In this document: positions 1 through 6,140 of the stretch, in pieces
Numbering within the stretch: the first letter of the stretch is position 1
How the letters are laid out: every line of letters begins with the position of its first letter
From: a virus
Reading direction: 5' to 3' (one strand)
Length of the DNA stretch: 28,862 bases
IMG/VR virus record: IMGVR_UViG_3300034198_005867
Span: 1 to 28,862 of that record
Position numbers and translations under genes: made by a program
Notes under the pieces: model-generated
What the model was told of the DNA's origin: nothing
The model's database searches: none
What the model saw: the letters and a program-made list of their open reading frames with translations, nothing else

Positions 1-53
1 CCATACTTAACTTCCACCATTTTGGGCTGCTTGATATTCATGTTGTTTTCCAT
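1..53 (-). CDS. 5' end of an unknown protein running off the left edge
   Basis: Only the first 17 complete codons lie in the window, reading MENNMNIKQPKMVEVKY. The ATG at 53 is preceded by a strong SD (AGGAG) with 9 bases of spacing, which is the main reason to call a gene here. It lies just downstream of the SprT-like gene on the same strand with a 15-base gap, so it is probably in the same operon. Too little is visible to assign a function. Confidence 0.6.
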   Translation of the reverse strand, partial: MENNMNIKQPKMVEVKY

Positions 54-68
54 GTTGCTTATCTCCTG

Positions 69-836
69 TTAAAATTTGTCCCAATGCGCCTTCACACAAC
101 TGCGGGCACGTTCCCGGGTCATACCCAGTTCCATAATAGCCAAGCCGATCACAGTTTCTTGACTGATGCCCTGCGGCTTGTGCGCCCGGATCAAGCGCCG
201 CACCTTCTCAGCCCACGTGAGCTCACCCTGCTTGCGAGTGTGCACCACTTTCTGTGCAGGCATCACAGGTTGCACTGTGGGTGTGGGTGCCACAGGCGCA
301 GTGTCTACGGGCTGTCCATAAGGGACCCATGCACAATCCTTATGGATACGTCCCTTGGTCTTACGGAGCACGCGACCTTGACCCATTTGGATCTTACGAT
401 GGATCACAGCACTCACCGTGATCTCAGTGCCACACGTTGCGCGGTAAGTGAACCCATCGCCACGTGCAGGCGCTGTATCATAGCTGTGAGTTCTGTCACC
501 ACTTCCACCCAAACTCACACACACCCGCTTCCAGCCTGGGTTATGCTTGGCACCCAGGTCAGGACGAGCATAGCACGTCAAGTGGGCCACTTCATGAGGA
601 ATTGTGAGGTTCATCATGTCCTCGAAATGCTTGCCCTGAATGAGCTCGCTGTTGAAGCGCAAGGTAAAGTCTTGTGCCTTACGGGTGATGCGGCAAAACT
701 TGCAGCCGGCCCACCCGGCCACACGACCTTTCAGATTGAACAGGATCTTGGGATCAATCTTCACACCATACAAGAGTTCAGCCTTGGCCAAAACCTCCTG
801 GGTGCGAGCACGCACAGCTTCAAAACGGTCCATCAT
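69..836 (-). CDS. SprT-like zinc metallopeptidase-fold protein
   Basis: This 255-residue protein carries a zinc-metallopeptidase HExxH motif (HEVAH, residues 81-85) followed by H98 in an HNPGW context. That is the arrangement of the SprT/Spartan family, in which two His and a later His bind zinc. SprT-like proteins are common in phages; cellular relatives digest DNA-protein crosslinks, but the role in phages is not established. The region after about residue 120 resembles the SprT zinc ribbon but has few of the expected Cys, so the ribbon may be degenerate. The last 55 residues form a basic helical tail. I place the start at 836 because GGAG at 846-849 is 9 bases upstream of that ATG, whereas the first in-frame ATG (845) abuts the SD. 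A sigma70 promoter at 864-891 precedes it. Confidence 0.8.
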   Translation of the reverse strand: MMDRFEAVRARTQEVLAKAELLYGVKIDPKILFNLKGRVAGWAGCKFCRITRKAQDFTLRFNSELIQGKHFEDMMNLTIPHEVAHLTCYARPDLGAKHNPGWKRVCVSLGGSGDRTHSYDTAPARGDGFTYRATCGTEITVSAVIHRKIQMGQGRVLRKTKGRIHKDCAWVPYGQPVDTAPVAPTPTVQPVMPAQKVVHTRKQGELTWAEKVRRLIRAHKPQGISQETVIGLAIMELGMTRERARSCVKAHWDKF

Positions 837-863
837 GAACAGCATCTCCGTTGTTGTAGCGCC

Positions 864-891
864 AGTATAGCATGGTTAATCTGGTTGTCAA
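864..891 (-). promoter_or_regulatory. sigma70 promoter for the SprT-like gene
   Basis: On the minus strand the -35 is TTGACA (886-891) and the -10 is TATACT (864-869), with a 16-base spacer. The SD of the SprT-like gene lies about 15 bases downstream. The same hexamers and spacing recur at 3190, 3609 and 3991. Confidence 0.8.
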
Positions 892-933
892 CTCATATTT
901 TCATCGCAAACATTAAAAGTTTGTAATGTGTGG

Positions 934-1047
934 TCAGCCTCGCGCCACAGCTTGTTCAGCTTCTCGCAGCACTTGATCACTCACACGCCCGCCCAGAGCG
1001 AGAATTTGAAGCAGACGTGTCAAACGCGCCTTGGCACATTCATTCAT
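934..1047 (-). CDS. 37-residue unknown protein
   Basis: This short ORF (MNECAKARLTRLLQILALGG and 17 more residues) starts at an ATG with a strong AAGGAG SD 8 bases upstream and has its own extended -10 promoter just before it. It is Leu- and Arg-rich and could form one amphipathic helix. No family is recognised. The SD, the dedicated promoter and a position in line with other small early genes argue that it is expressed. It lies between the SprT-like gene and the 53-residue ORF, all on the minus strand. Confidence 0.55.
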   Translation of the reverse strand: MNECAKARLTRLLQILALGGRVSDQVLREAEQAVARG

Positions 1048-1073
1048 ATGAACTTCTCCTTGGTTACATGTGC

Positions 1074-1082
1074 ATTATAACA
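1074..1082 (-). promoter_or_regulatory. extended -10 promoter
   Basis: The minus strand reads TGTTATAAT, a TGn extended -10 followed by a perfect TATAAT. A TTGACG lies upstream, but 21 bases away, too far for a normal spacer, so I read this as an extended -10 promoter that does not depend on a good -35. It sits about 25 bases before the 37-residue gene. Confidence 0.6.
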
Positions 1083-1116
1083 AACAAATGAGTTTTTTTA
1101 CGTCAAGGATTTTTTG

Positions 1117-1278
1117 TTAATTTGAGGTGTCAGGTACGCTGCCCAAAGATTCAATCTGTTTGATCAAAAGTTCCACACCCTGTAACCAGATCATGGCCAG
1201 TTCAGGATGTGTGTCTTGCAGCTTGGTCACCATGGCTTCATGGTGGGCCAGCTTGAGCTGGAGCAGTTCAGGATCCAT
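1117..1278 (-). CDS. 53-residue unknown protein
   Basis: The ORF begins MDPELLQLKLAHHEAM and ends in TAA at 1117. Its start overlaps the end of the upstream interrupted gene by 11 bases, which suggests translational coupling because no good SD is present. The sequence is mostly helical with regular Leu spacing. Base composition resembles the neighbouring genes. No family is recognised. Confidence 0.5.
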   Translation of the reverse strand: MDPELLQLKLAHHEAMVTKLQDTHPELAMIWLQGVELLIKQIESLGSVPDTSN

Positions 1279-1486
1279 GTGAATCAAAGTCACTCAGATA
1301 ACGGGTGGTGCCGGCTTGCACATCATACACATGCACCCAATCACATGATGTATATGACCACTCGTCTGGCTCACGCAATTCACGCATGCGAGTTACCGCC
1401 TAAGCCAGATCATCAAAGGAGCCCACAAGATCCTGCATGCCACCGCCAGGGTAGTATTCACTACCACCAAATACCAGATATCGCAT
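1268..1486 (-). pseudogene. small phage protein interrupted by one in-frame TAG
   Basis: From a strong SD (GGAGG, 8 bases before ATG 1486) the frame reads MRYLVFGGSEYYPGGGMQDL, then an in-frame TAG at 1400-1402 (codon 29). It continues in frame with plausible protein (AVTRMRELREPDEWSY, then WVHVYDVQAGTTRYLSDF) to TGA at 1268. The whole 72-codon frame resembles a common small phage family with a GGxxDLVGSFDTLEEA-like start and a W-x-x-V-x-D end, recalled from memory. In such proteins the interrupted position would be Glu or Gln, one base away from TAG. It is either a nonsense mutation, a sequencing error, or a readthrough site. Both halves keep coding character, so any loss would be recent. 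Confidence 0.6.
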
Positions 1487-1490
1487 TGTG

Positions 1491-1796
1491 TTAGCCTCCA
1501 TACTGCTTCTTCAAACGTGCCAGTTCTGCGAGATCACGAGCAGTCTTTTCAGCTTCCCATCGCTCTTCCTTTCCAATACGCTTGGTCATTTCATAATCGG
1601 TCTCGTCACGCTCACACATGACAGCATAGTACTCACCGTCTTTATAATCATGGTGCCTCTTCTCTATACGAGTGTGGGCGCCATACTGATTGCGATATGA
1701 CTGAAGTTCAGCAATCACACTATCCAGACTGCTATACTCCATGTCCAAGCTGGTGACTTCACGCCAAACCTTTTTACGTTCACGGTTCACGGTCAT
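1491..1796 (-). CDS. 101-residue charged helical protein, unknown
   Basis: This 101-residue protein begins MTVNRERKKVWREV and has AGAGG 9 bases upstream as SD. It is very rich in Glu, Lys and Arg, with a long helical C-terminal part (about residues 70-100) ending KKQYGG. It contains a YxxxMCERDETDYE stretch in the middle. The next gene downstream starts 5 bases after its stop, so the two are probably co-transcribed. No known family is recognised; the location suggests an early host-interaction protein, which is inference only. Confidence 0.7.
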   Translation of the reverse strand: MTVNRERKKVWREVTSLDMEYSSLDSVIAELQSYRNQYGAHTRIEKRHHDYKDGEYYAVMCERDETDYEMTKRIGKEERWEAEKTARDLAELARLKKQYGG

Positions 1797-1818
1797 GTCA
1801 GTTATCCTCTTCTTGTGT

Positions 1819-2094
1819 TCAGCGATCGTATTTTGATTTCAAACGCAGATATTCTAGATATTCCTCGTTGACACTCAACTCCAGTTCCTGCTTGATTTGT
1901 TCATATTGCGGGGGTAAGATCTTATCCCAGCCCATGAGCCACATGTCCAGCATTTCCAGATCGCGCCCGGCACCGCCATCATGCCAGCCACCACTGAACG
2001 CTGCATTATTGCTCTTTGTTTCGGCTCGCTTGCGAACTTCTGCCGCAATGGCTTTTACGGTATCCACGGTCACACGCCCGCTAATATAGGACAT
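1819..2094 (-). CDS. 91-residue unknown protein
   Basis: This ORF begins MSYISGRVTVDTVKAIAAEV and is preceded by AAAGGA at a workable distance. A perfect 10-base palindrome (AACAATTGTT) lies between the SD and the ATG. The middle holds a GGWHDGGAGRDLEMLDMW segment that looks globular; the ends are helical and charged. It sits 22 bases upstream of the 101-residue gene on the same strand. No family is recognised. Confidence 0.7.
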   Translation of the reverse strand: MSYISGRVTVDTVKAIAAEVRKRAETKSNNAAFSGGWHDGGAGRDLEMLDMWLMGWDKILPPQYEQIKQELELSVNEEYLEYLRLKSKYDR

Positions 2095-2126
2095 AACAAT
2101 TGTTCCTTTGTATGCAAATATGATTG

Positions 2127-2510
2127 TTACAGCAGTCCCAGGATTTGTTGTTCTTCCTTAGTCAACTTAGCTAGAGCCACTTTCTTCAACTCTGCCAGCC
2201 GTTGCTTTTCCTTCAACTCATCGTCTAGTGCATCCATTTCATATTCAATATTGCTCATAACAACTTCGTTCAATTCGCTATAATAGAAATCATGATGAAT
2301 AGGATTATCCGCATCAAGGTTTTTGATCCGAACCATTACGTCGTCAACGGTAATGCCACCATAAAAATATGTTGCAAGACCATGGGATTGAGCACGTGCT
2401 AGAACTCGAAGCAACCGCAAGGGCTTTTCAGCTTCGAACCTTGCCATATTAGCTTGAACTTCCTCGCTATAGCGGGCTTCACGTTCAGCGGCAGTTTCAC
2501 GTTTCGGCAT
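2127..2510 (-). CDS. 127-residue charged helical protein, unknown
   Basis: The protein begins MPKRETAAEREARYSEEVQA and is preceded by AGGAG at 9 bases. It has two highly charged helical ends (residues 1-35 and 85-127) around a more globular centre containing ATYFYGGITVDDVMVRIKN. The C-terminal LKKVALAKLTKEEQQILGLL could be a short coiled coil. It is the first gene downstream of the palindrome-containing promoter at 2537-2565, which probably also drives the following 91- and 101-residue genes. Function unknown. Confidence 0.7.
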   Translation of the reverse strand: MPKRETAAEREARYSEEVQANMARFEAEKPLRLLRVLARAQSHGLATYFYGGITVDDVMVRIKNLDADNPIHHDFYYSELNEVVMSNIEYEMDALDDELKEKQRLAELKKVALAKLTKEEQQILGLL

Positions 2511-2536
2511 CTGTCATGTCTCCTGTTTATGTGAGG

Positions 2537-2565
2537 TTTATAGCAGGTTTGGGCAAACCTGCCAA
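2537..2565 (-). promoter_or_regulatory. sigma70 promoter with an inverted repeat filling its spacer
   Basis: The minus strand shows -35 TTGGCA (2560-2565), a 17-base spacer and -10 TATAAA (2537-2542). The spacer is occupied by a perfect inverted repeat at 2543-2562 with 9-base arms (GCAGGTTTG / CAAACCTGC) and a 2-base centre. This is a typical position for a repressor operator. It lies 26 bases upstream of the 127-residue gene. Confidence 0.65.
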
Positions 2566-2598
2566 CGCCTGATTTATTACAAAGAGTTAATCTTTAGA

Positions 2599-2784
2599 TC
2601 ACCGGGTATCCACACAAACCACGATGGCTATAAATCCGCGAATGATACCAGATTGACGATTATATAGAATTTCCAAACGGTGCTTGATACGATCACATGC
2701 TTCCATGGTGGAATTCATCTGGCTGGTTGTGCTCTGCGCACCTGGGGAAACCAGAGTCAAGATTAGCATTGCTTCCATAATCAT
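2599..2784 (-). CDS. small exported-type protein with two conserved Cys
   Basis: This 61-residue protein begins MIMEAMLILTLVSPGAQS, a short hydrophobic stretch followed by a possible signal-peptidase site. It has two Cys, C30 and C57, and ends CVDTR. The plus-strand protein at 6193-6369 has the same plan: a hydrophobic N-terminus, two Cys exactly 27 residues apart and a C-x-x-x-R-like end. I infer a tiny periplasmic or envelope protein with one disulfide. It has a perfect-consensus promoter upstream (2812-2840). A weak AGGA lies 11 bases before the ATG; M3 is an alternative start. Membrane-acting phage proteins of this size can cause superinfection exclusion, but that is speculation. Confidence 0.6.
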   Translation of the reverse strand: MIMEAMLILTLVSPGAQSTTSQMNSTMEACDRIKHRLEILYNRQSGIIRGFIAIVVCVDTR

Positions 2785-2811
2785 GATGGTTTCTGTCCTG
2801 TTTATTGGCGG

Positions 2812-2840
2812 ATTATACCATCGCCAGAGGCCGTTGTCAA
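2812..2840 (-). promoter_or_regulatory. perfect-consensus sigma70 promoter
   Basis: The minus strand has TTGACA (2835-2840), a 17-base spacer and TATAAT (2812-2817), matching the full consensus. The -35 lies inside the 3' end of the 108-residue gene. It drives the 61-residue exported-type protein, so that small product should be strongly made early in infection. Confidence 0.85.
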
Positions 2841-3163
2841 CTGTTTTTTTCTGGGGTTTTGCCAGCAGTCTGTGCAGCTTGAGCTTTCATGTGTGCACGC
2901 TGAGCAGTCTTTTCTGCCCGGGCAGCCTGGTTCACTTGGAGAGCATACACTCGCACAGCCTTGATCATATCACCATAGGTGTCGCCACCACGGTTCCACA
3001 TGTTGATGATGTCCTCATTATCCTTGGCCCAATTGCCTCGTTGCAGAATGCGAATCAGGCTGTCAGCACTTTCACGGTTCAGGGTGCCTGGACTGACTCC
3101 AGCATTCACAGCAGCCTGATACAAGCGACCAATGTAAGGATATACAGGCTTGGGAAGTGTCAT
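2837..3163 (-). CDS. 108-residue unknown protein
   Basis: The protein begins MTLPKPVYPYIGRLYQAAVN and has AAGGA 8 bases before the ATG. The first 70 residues look globular (NRESADSLIRILQRGNW, then IINMWNRGGDTYGDMI). The last 35 are an Ala/Gln/Lys-rich helical tail ending TPEKNS. It has its own sigma70 promoter at 3190-3217. No family is recognised. Confidence 0.7.
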   Translation of the reverse strand: MTLPKPVYPYIGRLYQAAVNAGVSPGTLNRESADSLIRILQRGNWAKDNEDIINMWNRGGDTYGDMIKAVRVYALQVNQAARAEKTAQRAHMKAQAAQTAGKTPEKNS

Positions 3164-3189
3164 GTGTGTGGTCCTTGCTTTATGATGTT

Positions 3190-3217
3190 AGTATAGCATG
3201 ACGATTCTGGTTGTCAA
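3190..3217 (-). promoter_or_regulatory. sigma70 promoter for the 108-residue gene
   Basis: The minus strand has TTGACA (3212-3217), a 16-base spacer and TATACT (3190-3195). The leader that follows contains an AGCAAGGA element similar to the leaders at 3579 and 3963. Confidence 0.8.
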
Positions 3218-3225
3218 CCAAGTTG

Positions 3226-3579
3226 TTAACCCAGCACCAGATTGATGTCCACTTCACACCAGTAACCACCGGTACCAGCCCACACCACAGCAGGATTGCT
3301 CACATGGTGGTAGGAGTCCATGTACTTGACTCCATCTGTGCGTCGCAATTCCTGGAGTGTGTCCCAGTTGAGGCCAAAGTCACGGGCTTCACGCTCACCT
3401 ATCATGCTGTAGTGCCAGGAGCAACCAGGCATCATGTGGTTGACCTTCACACGCTGAGCACGGGTGGTCACATAGCTGGAACGACCAGGATGCATGCTCT
3501 TGACCCTAGTGCCCTTGGGGATGACAACCACATCACCAGGATGGATGGGCAGCACCTTGTGATATCCCACATATGTCAT
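3226..3579 (-). CDS. 117-residue phage protein, unknown
   Basis: From ATG 3579 the protein begins MTYVGYHKVLPIHPGDVVVI, then IPKGTRVKSMHPGRSSYVTT and RAQRVKVNHMMPG. This PxGTRVxSxHP...RAQxVKV layout is familiar to me as a conserved phage hypothetical, with no known function. The start is set by AAGGA in the shared leader, 10 bases upstream; an earlier in-frame TTG at 3609 overlaps the -10 and is unlikely. Beta-strand content looks high, and a Trp/Gly-rich C-terminus reads VWAGTGGYWCEVDINLV. It has its own sigma70 promoter at 3609-3636. Confidence 0.7.
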   Translation of the reverse strand: MTYVGYHKVLPIHPGDVVVIPKGTRVKSMHPGRSSYVTTRAQRVKVNHMMPGCSWHYSMIGEREARDFGLNWDTLQELRRTDGVKYMDSYHHVSNPAVVWAGTGGYWCEVDINLVLG

Positions 3580-3608
3580 GTGTGCAGCTTCCTTGTTGCT
3601 ATGTGGCA

Positions 3609-3636
3609 AGTATAACAGAACCAGTCAGGCTGTCAA
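3609..3636 (-). promoter_or_regulatory. sigma70 promoter with the shared early leader
   Basis: The minus strand has TTGACA (3631-3636), a 16-base spacer and TATACT (3609-3614). The leader after it (GCCACATAGCAACAAGGAAG) is identical over 20 bases to the leader of the AAA+ gene on the plus strand at 4213-4232. Confidence 0.85.
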
Positions 3637-3642
3637 ACCTTT

Positions 3643-3963
3643 TTATGCATCAAAGTCGTAATAGTTCTGCCCTTGTGTGCCCCAAATAGCTTGGTTTATC
3701 TTGAGCGCAACAAACTCACGCATGTCAGTTGCCTCCTTGGGTAGGCGGATGCGCAGTTCATAAGCGCCAGTGCGGCTCACAGCATAGCCCCAGAACATCG
3801 ACTGGGTGCCACCATCTGCACGTTGACCGCCCACATAAACCAACACACTGCGGCCGCTGTCGCTGGGAATCAACCCCAAACGCATGCAGCTACCTGCAGG
3901 ATACGCCTTGCGCACTGCTTCACGATACTGGTGGACCTTCGCCATGGGTTCATAACCGCACAT
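3643..3963 (-). CDS. 106-residue unknown protein
   Basis: The protein begins MCGYEPMAKVHQYREAVRKA with AAGGAG 8 bases before the ATG. An alternative start is M7. The middle (VLVYVGGQRADGGTQSMFWG) looks like beta strands, and the C-terminus (TDMREFVALKINQAIWGTQG) is helical, an alpha/beta single domain. It is the first of the minus-strand early genes seen from the divergent region at 4020-4180, and has its own promoter at 3991-4018. No family recognised. Confidence 0.7.
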   Translation of the reverse strand: MCGYEPMAKVHQYREAVRKAYPAGSCMRLGLIPSDSGRSVLVYVGGQRADGGTQSMFWGYAVSRTGAYELRIRLPKEATDMREFVALKINQAIWGTQGQNYYDFDA

Positions 3964-3990
3964 GATATCTGCTCCTTGCTCTATGTGGCC

Positions 3991-4018
3991 AGTATAACAC
4001 GATGAGCCACGCTGTCAA
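3991..4018 (-). promoter_or_regulatory. sigma70 promoter for the 106-residue gene
   Basis: The minus strand has TTGACA (4013-4018), a 16-base spacer and TATACT (3991-3996). The following leader (GGCCACATAGAGCAAGGAG) is a close variant of the shared early leader. Confidence 0.85.
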
Positions 4019-4153
4019 CCAAATTCTCGCGTAATTTTATTACAAATTTCACCCAATTTCCGTATGATTTTCACATGAGATTTAGCTAGACATCTGTGCT
4101 AACCATGCTACCATGCACATGAAGACGATGATCACACTTGACACAGGCTTCGA

Positions 4154-4180
4154 AAAAAAGGTTCAAAACACACCTTTTTT
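4154..4180. terminator. A/T-rich hairpin in the divergent intergenic region
   Basis: AAAAAAGGT (4154-4162) can pair with ACCTTTTTT (4172-4180) around a 9-base loop. The A and T runs flank the short GGT/ACC core, so it could act as a terminator in either direction, or insulate the AAA+ promoter that begins 3 bases later. The rest of 4019-4180 shows no convincing gene. Confidence 0.4.
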
Positions 4181-4182
4181 GG

Positions 4183-4211
4183 TAGACAGTGTGCAGATAC
4201 CATGTTATATT
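4183..4211 (+). promoter_or_regulatory. sigma70 promoter for the AAA+ gene
   Basis: The -35 is TAGACA (4183-4188) and the -10 is TATATT (4206-4211) with TG at 4203-4204, an extended -10, and a 17-base spacer. The leader then repeats the early leader of the minus-strand gene at 3579, ending with the AAGGA SD. Confidence 0.8.
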
Positions 4212-4240
4212 GGCCACATAGCAACAAGGAAGCATACCAC

Positions 4241-5281
4241 ATGGAACTGAACAACACTTTTGTCCGTGTTATCCAGGGCCACACCAAGGCCGGTGTGCAC
4301 ATTGAAAACCGCGTGCTGCGCCTGCTGGGCCACATGCAACGTGAGCCCAACCTGGGGCTGTACATCACTGTGGAGGGCGAAGGTCAGGAAGGCCTGCGTC
4401 AGGGCAAGAACCGCATCTTCATCAAGAGCGGCACTGACTTTGAGCTGATTGATGCCAAGCAGGGTGCGGCTGCGGTTGCACAGGAAGAAGTGGCCACTCG
4501 CACGGACGATGAGATTGCCACTGACCTCAAGGAGACCTTCGAGATCCTGGCAGAGATGACTGCTGCCGCGGCTTCTGGCGTGATCAAGGGCTTGGTGGTG
4601 AGCGGCCCTGCTGGCATTGGCAAGAGTCACACTGTTGAGAGTGAGTTGGAGACCACCATTGGCATCCAGGCCAAGCTTACTGGTGAGATGCCCAAGTATG
4701 ACATCTTCAAGGGCTACACCAGCGCCATCAACCTCTACTGCATGCTCTATCGCTTCAGCGATGAAGGTAGTGTGCTGGTGCTGGATGATGCTGACAGTGC
4801 CCTTTATGACGAAGACAGTCTGAACCTGCTCAAAGCGGTCCTTGACACGAAAAAGACTCGTCGAGTGCATTGGGGCACCAATAGCCCTATCCTGGAGAAG
4901 GAAGGTGTGCCCAGCTCTTTTGATTTCAAAGGCAGCATCATCTTCCTCACCAACATCAAGTGGGACGGTGCAAAGAGCCCGCGTATTGCCAACCACTTGG
5001 CCGCGCTCATGAGTCGAGTCCACTATATTAGTCTCAGCATTGAGACTTTGCGTGAGCGTATCATCCATATCAAGAATGTGGCACTCAGCACGGACATGCT
5101 GGATGAATATGAGTTCAGTCAAGCTGAGAAGGAAGATCTTCTCAACTTCCTGATTGAGAATGTGAACCGCCTACATACAGTGGATTTGCGGACTGTGATC
5201 AAGGCCAGCGACTTGGCCAAGGCCATGCCCAAGAACTGGAAGGCGCGGGCGGCCAAGACGTTGTTTAAGGGTCAGCGTTAA
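4241..5281 (+). CDS. AAA+ family ATPase
   Basis: This 346-residue protein has a Walker A (GPAGIGKS, K128) and a Walker B with two acidic residues (VLVLDDADS, D182-D183). A sensor-1-like strand (SIIFLTNI, about residue 235) follows, then a helical C-terminus with basic residues. This is a typical single-domain AAA+ core with an N-terminal extension of about 95 residues. Similar ATPases are widespread in large phages with no agreed role. The start at 4241 is chosen because AAGGA lies 10 bases upstream; the in-frame ATG at 4202 sits inside the promoter. It is transcribed away from the minus-strand early genes. Codon use is GC-rich and regular, as expected for a well-expressed gene. Confidence 0.85.
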   Translation: MELNNTFVRVIQGHTKAGVHIENRVLRLLGHMQREPNLGLYITVEGEGQEGLRQGKNRIFIKSGTDFELIDAKQGAAAVAQEEVATRTDDEIATDLKETFEILAEMTAAAASGVIKGLVVSGPAGIGKSHTVESELETTIGIQAKLTGEMPKYDIFKGYTSAINLYCMLYRFSDEGSVLVLDDADSALYDEDSLNLLKAVLDTKKTRRVHWGTNSPILEKEGVPSSFDFKGSIIFLTNIKWDGAKSPRIANHLAALMSRVHYISLSIETLRERIIHIKNVALSTDMLDEYEFSQAEKEDLLNFLIENVNRLHTVDLRTVIKASDLAKAMPKNWKARAAKTLFKGQR

Positions 5282-5292
5282 CCTTGTGTGGA

Positions 5293-5313
5293 GGGCGGAG
5301 TATTACTCCACCC
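5293..5313. terminator. hairpin between convergent genes
   Basis: GGGCGGAGTA pairs with TACTCCACCC with one mismatch. The hairpin covers the last codons of the minus-strand HNH gene and lies 12 bases after the AAA+ stop, so it may end transcription from both sides. There is no clear T run. Confidence 0.45.
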
Positions 5314-6073
5314 TTCCTGTGTCACTTCTCATTTTGCAATTATTGTTATGAAATCTACTTAACGCAGGTAAGGGCATCATTTTACCACAATGGACGCAGG
5401 GCTTACGTATCTGAGTAGGATGTCTACCTTCTTCAATCAGTTTACGCTGAATTGAGCCTCCTACTAGATGGTGGCTACCCTCCTGGACCCTTTTAACTTG
5501 ATCTGCTCTTTGTTTCTCAGGATTGTTAGATGAATGTGTTCCTAATACCAGTTGTTTGTGGACTGGGTTTTTATCGCCACTAAATGGGTGTGAACCATCC
5601 GCCAGCATCTTTGCGTTATTTGCACGAGACTGTTCTCCACCCTGCCAGTTATGTGTGCCCTGAGCTGATCTTTGCAAAGCCCATTCTCTGTGTTTAGCAG
5701 AACTATAAAATGGATTAGTGCCATCTTGTTTGGTCTTATCTACTCTGCGCTTGTGCATTTCTGGATCTAGAAAGGGATGATCACCTCTTGCAATTCTTTC
5801 TTTTGCTGCTGCAGACGCAAATGCGCTTATCTCAGATTGACTTAATTGCATTTTACTAGCAATCATAGTGCAAGCGTACCAATCCCCCTGTAGGTAATGG
5901 ATATATAAATGGTCTTCCATAGATAATGCTATTAGATTTGAAATTGCGTTGTTATTACGATTACCATCTATGTGATGGACATCAAAAGATATACCCTTAT
6001 TATCTTTAGGAATAGGTCCATGATGTTGTTCATAAATCTTGCGATAATTCACTTTTGTAGTAGACTTGGTCAT
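5303..6073 (-). CDS. HNH homing endonuclease with NUMOD3-type repeats
   Basis: The N-terminal 60 residues carry an HNH nuclease signature (FDVHHIDGNRNNN, His33-His34, with NLIAL and MEDH following). From about residue 95 there are roughly seven repeats of about 17-19 residues, each starting with a G-x-H/N-P-F-like turn (GDHPF, GTNPF, GTHNW, GSHPF, GTHSS, GSHHL, GRHPT). These match NUMOD3 DNA-binding repeats of phage homing endonucleases. The C-terminus has a Cys pair (CVHCGK) and a later Cys. AGGAG lies 8 bases before the ATG. It sits antisense between two plus-strand genes, is more AT-rich than them and uses different codons, all signs of recent insertion as a selfish gene. Confidence 0.9.
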   Translation of the reverse strand: MTKSTTKVNYRKIYEQHHGPIPKDNKGISFDVHHIDGNRNNNAISNLIALSMEDHLYIHYLQGDWYACTMIASKMQLSQSEISAFASAAAKERIARGDHPFLDPEMHKRRVDKTKQDGTNPFYSSAKHREWALQRSAQGTHNWQGGEQSRANNAKMLADGSHPFSGDKNPVHKQLVLGTHSSNNPEKQRADQVKRVQEGSHHLVGGSIQRKLIEEGRHPTQIRKPCVHCGKMMPLPALSRFHNNNCKMRSDTGRVE

Positions 6074-6140
6074 GCTAAATGCTCCTATAAGCGTTTAGGG
6101 TGGGTGGGTGTTGGTAGCACCGCGATCCACAATTTATTTA

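Noticed and set aside
84-926. 280-codon plus-strand open frame opposite the SprT-like gene
   Set aside because: The minus strand has HExxH, promoter and SD. The plus frame is His-, Thr- and Cys-rich as expected for an antisense shadow.
1400-1402. General TAG recoding (TAG read as Gln) for the whole phage
   Set aside because: At least two genes (ending 12064 and 22074) stop at TAG just before the next gene's signals, and no other gene here contains an in-frame TAG.
2684-3196. 170-codon plus-strand open frame
   Set aside because: It crosses two minus-strand genes that each have SD and promoter; composition is not protein-like.
4119-4250. Short plus-strand ORF starting MKTMITLDTGFEKK in the divergent intergenic region
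   Set aside because: No SD, and it runs through the -35, -10 and leader of the AAA+ gene.
4205-5122. 305-codon open frame on the minus strand opposite the AAA+ gene
   Set aside because: It is the antisense shadow of a GC-rich, codon-regular gene with clear Walker motifs on the plus strand, and it has no SD of its own.
6098-6113. G-rich run with three GGG blocks (possible G-quadruplex)
   Set aside because: The fourth G tract is only GG and the run is short; no link to a promoter or gene start could be made.
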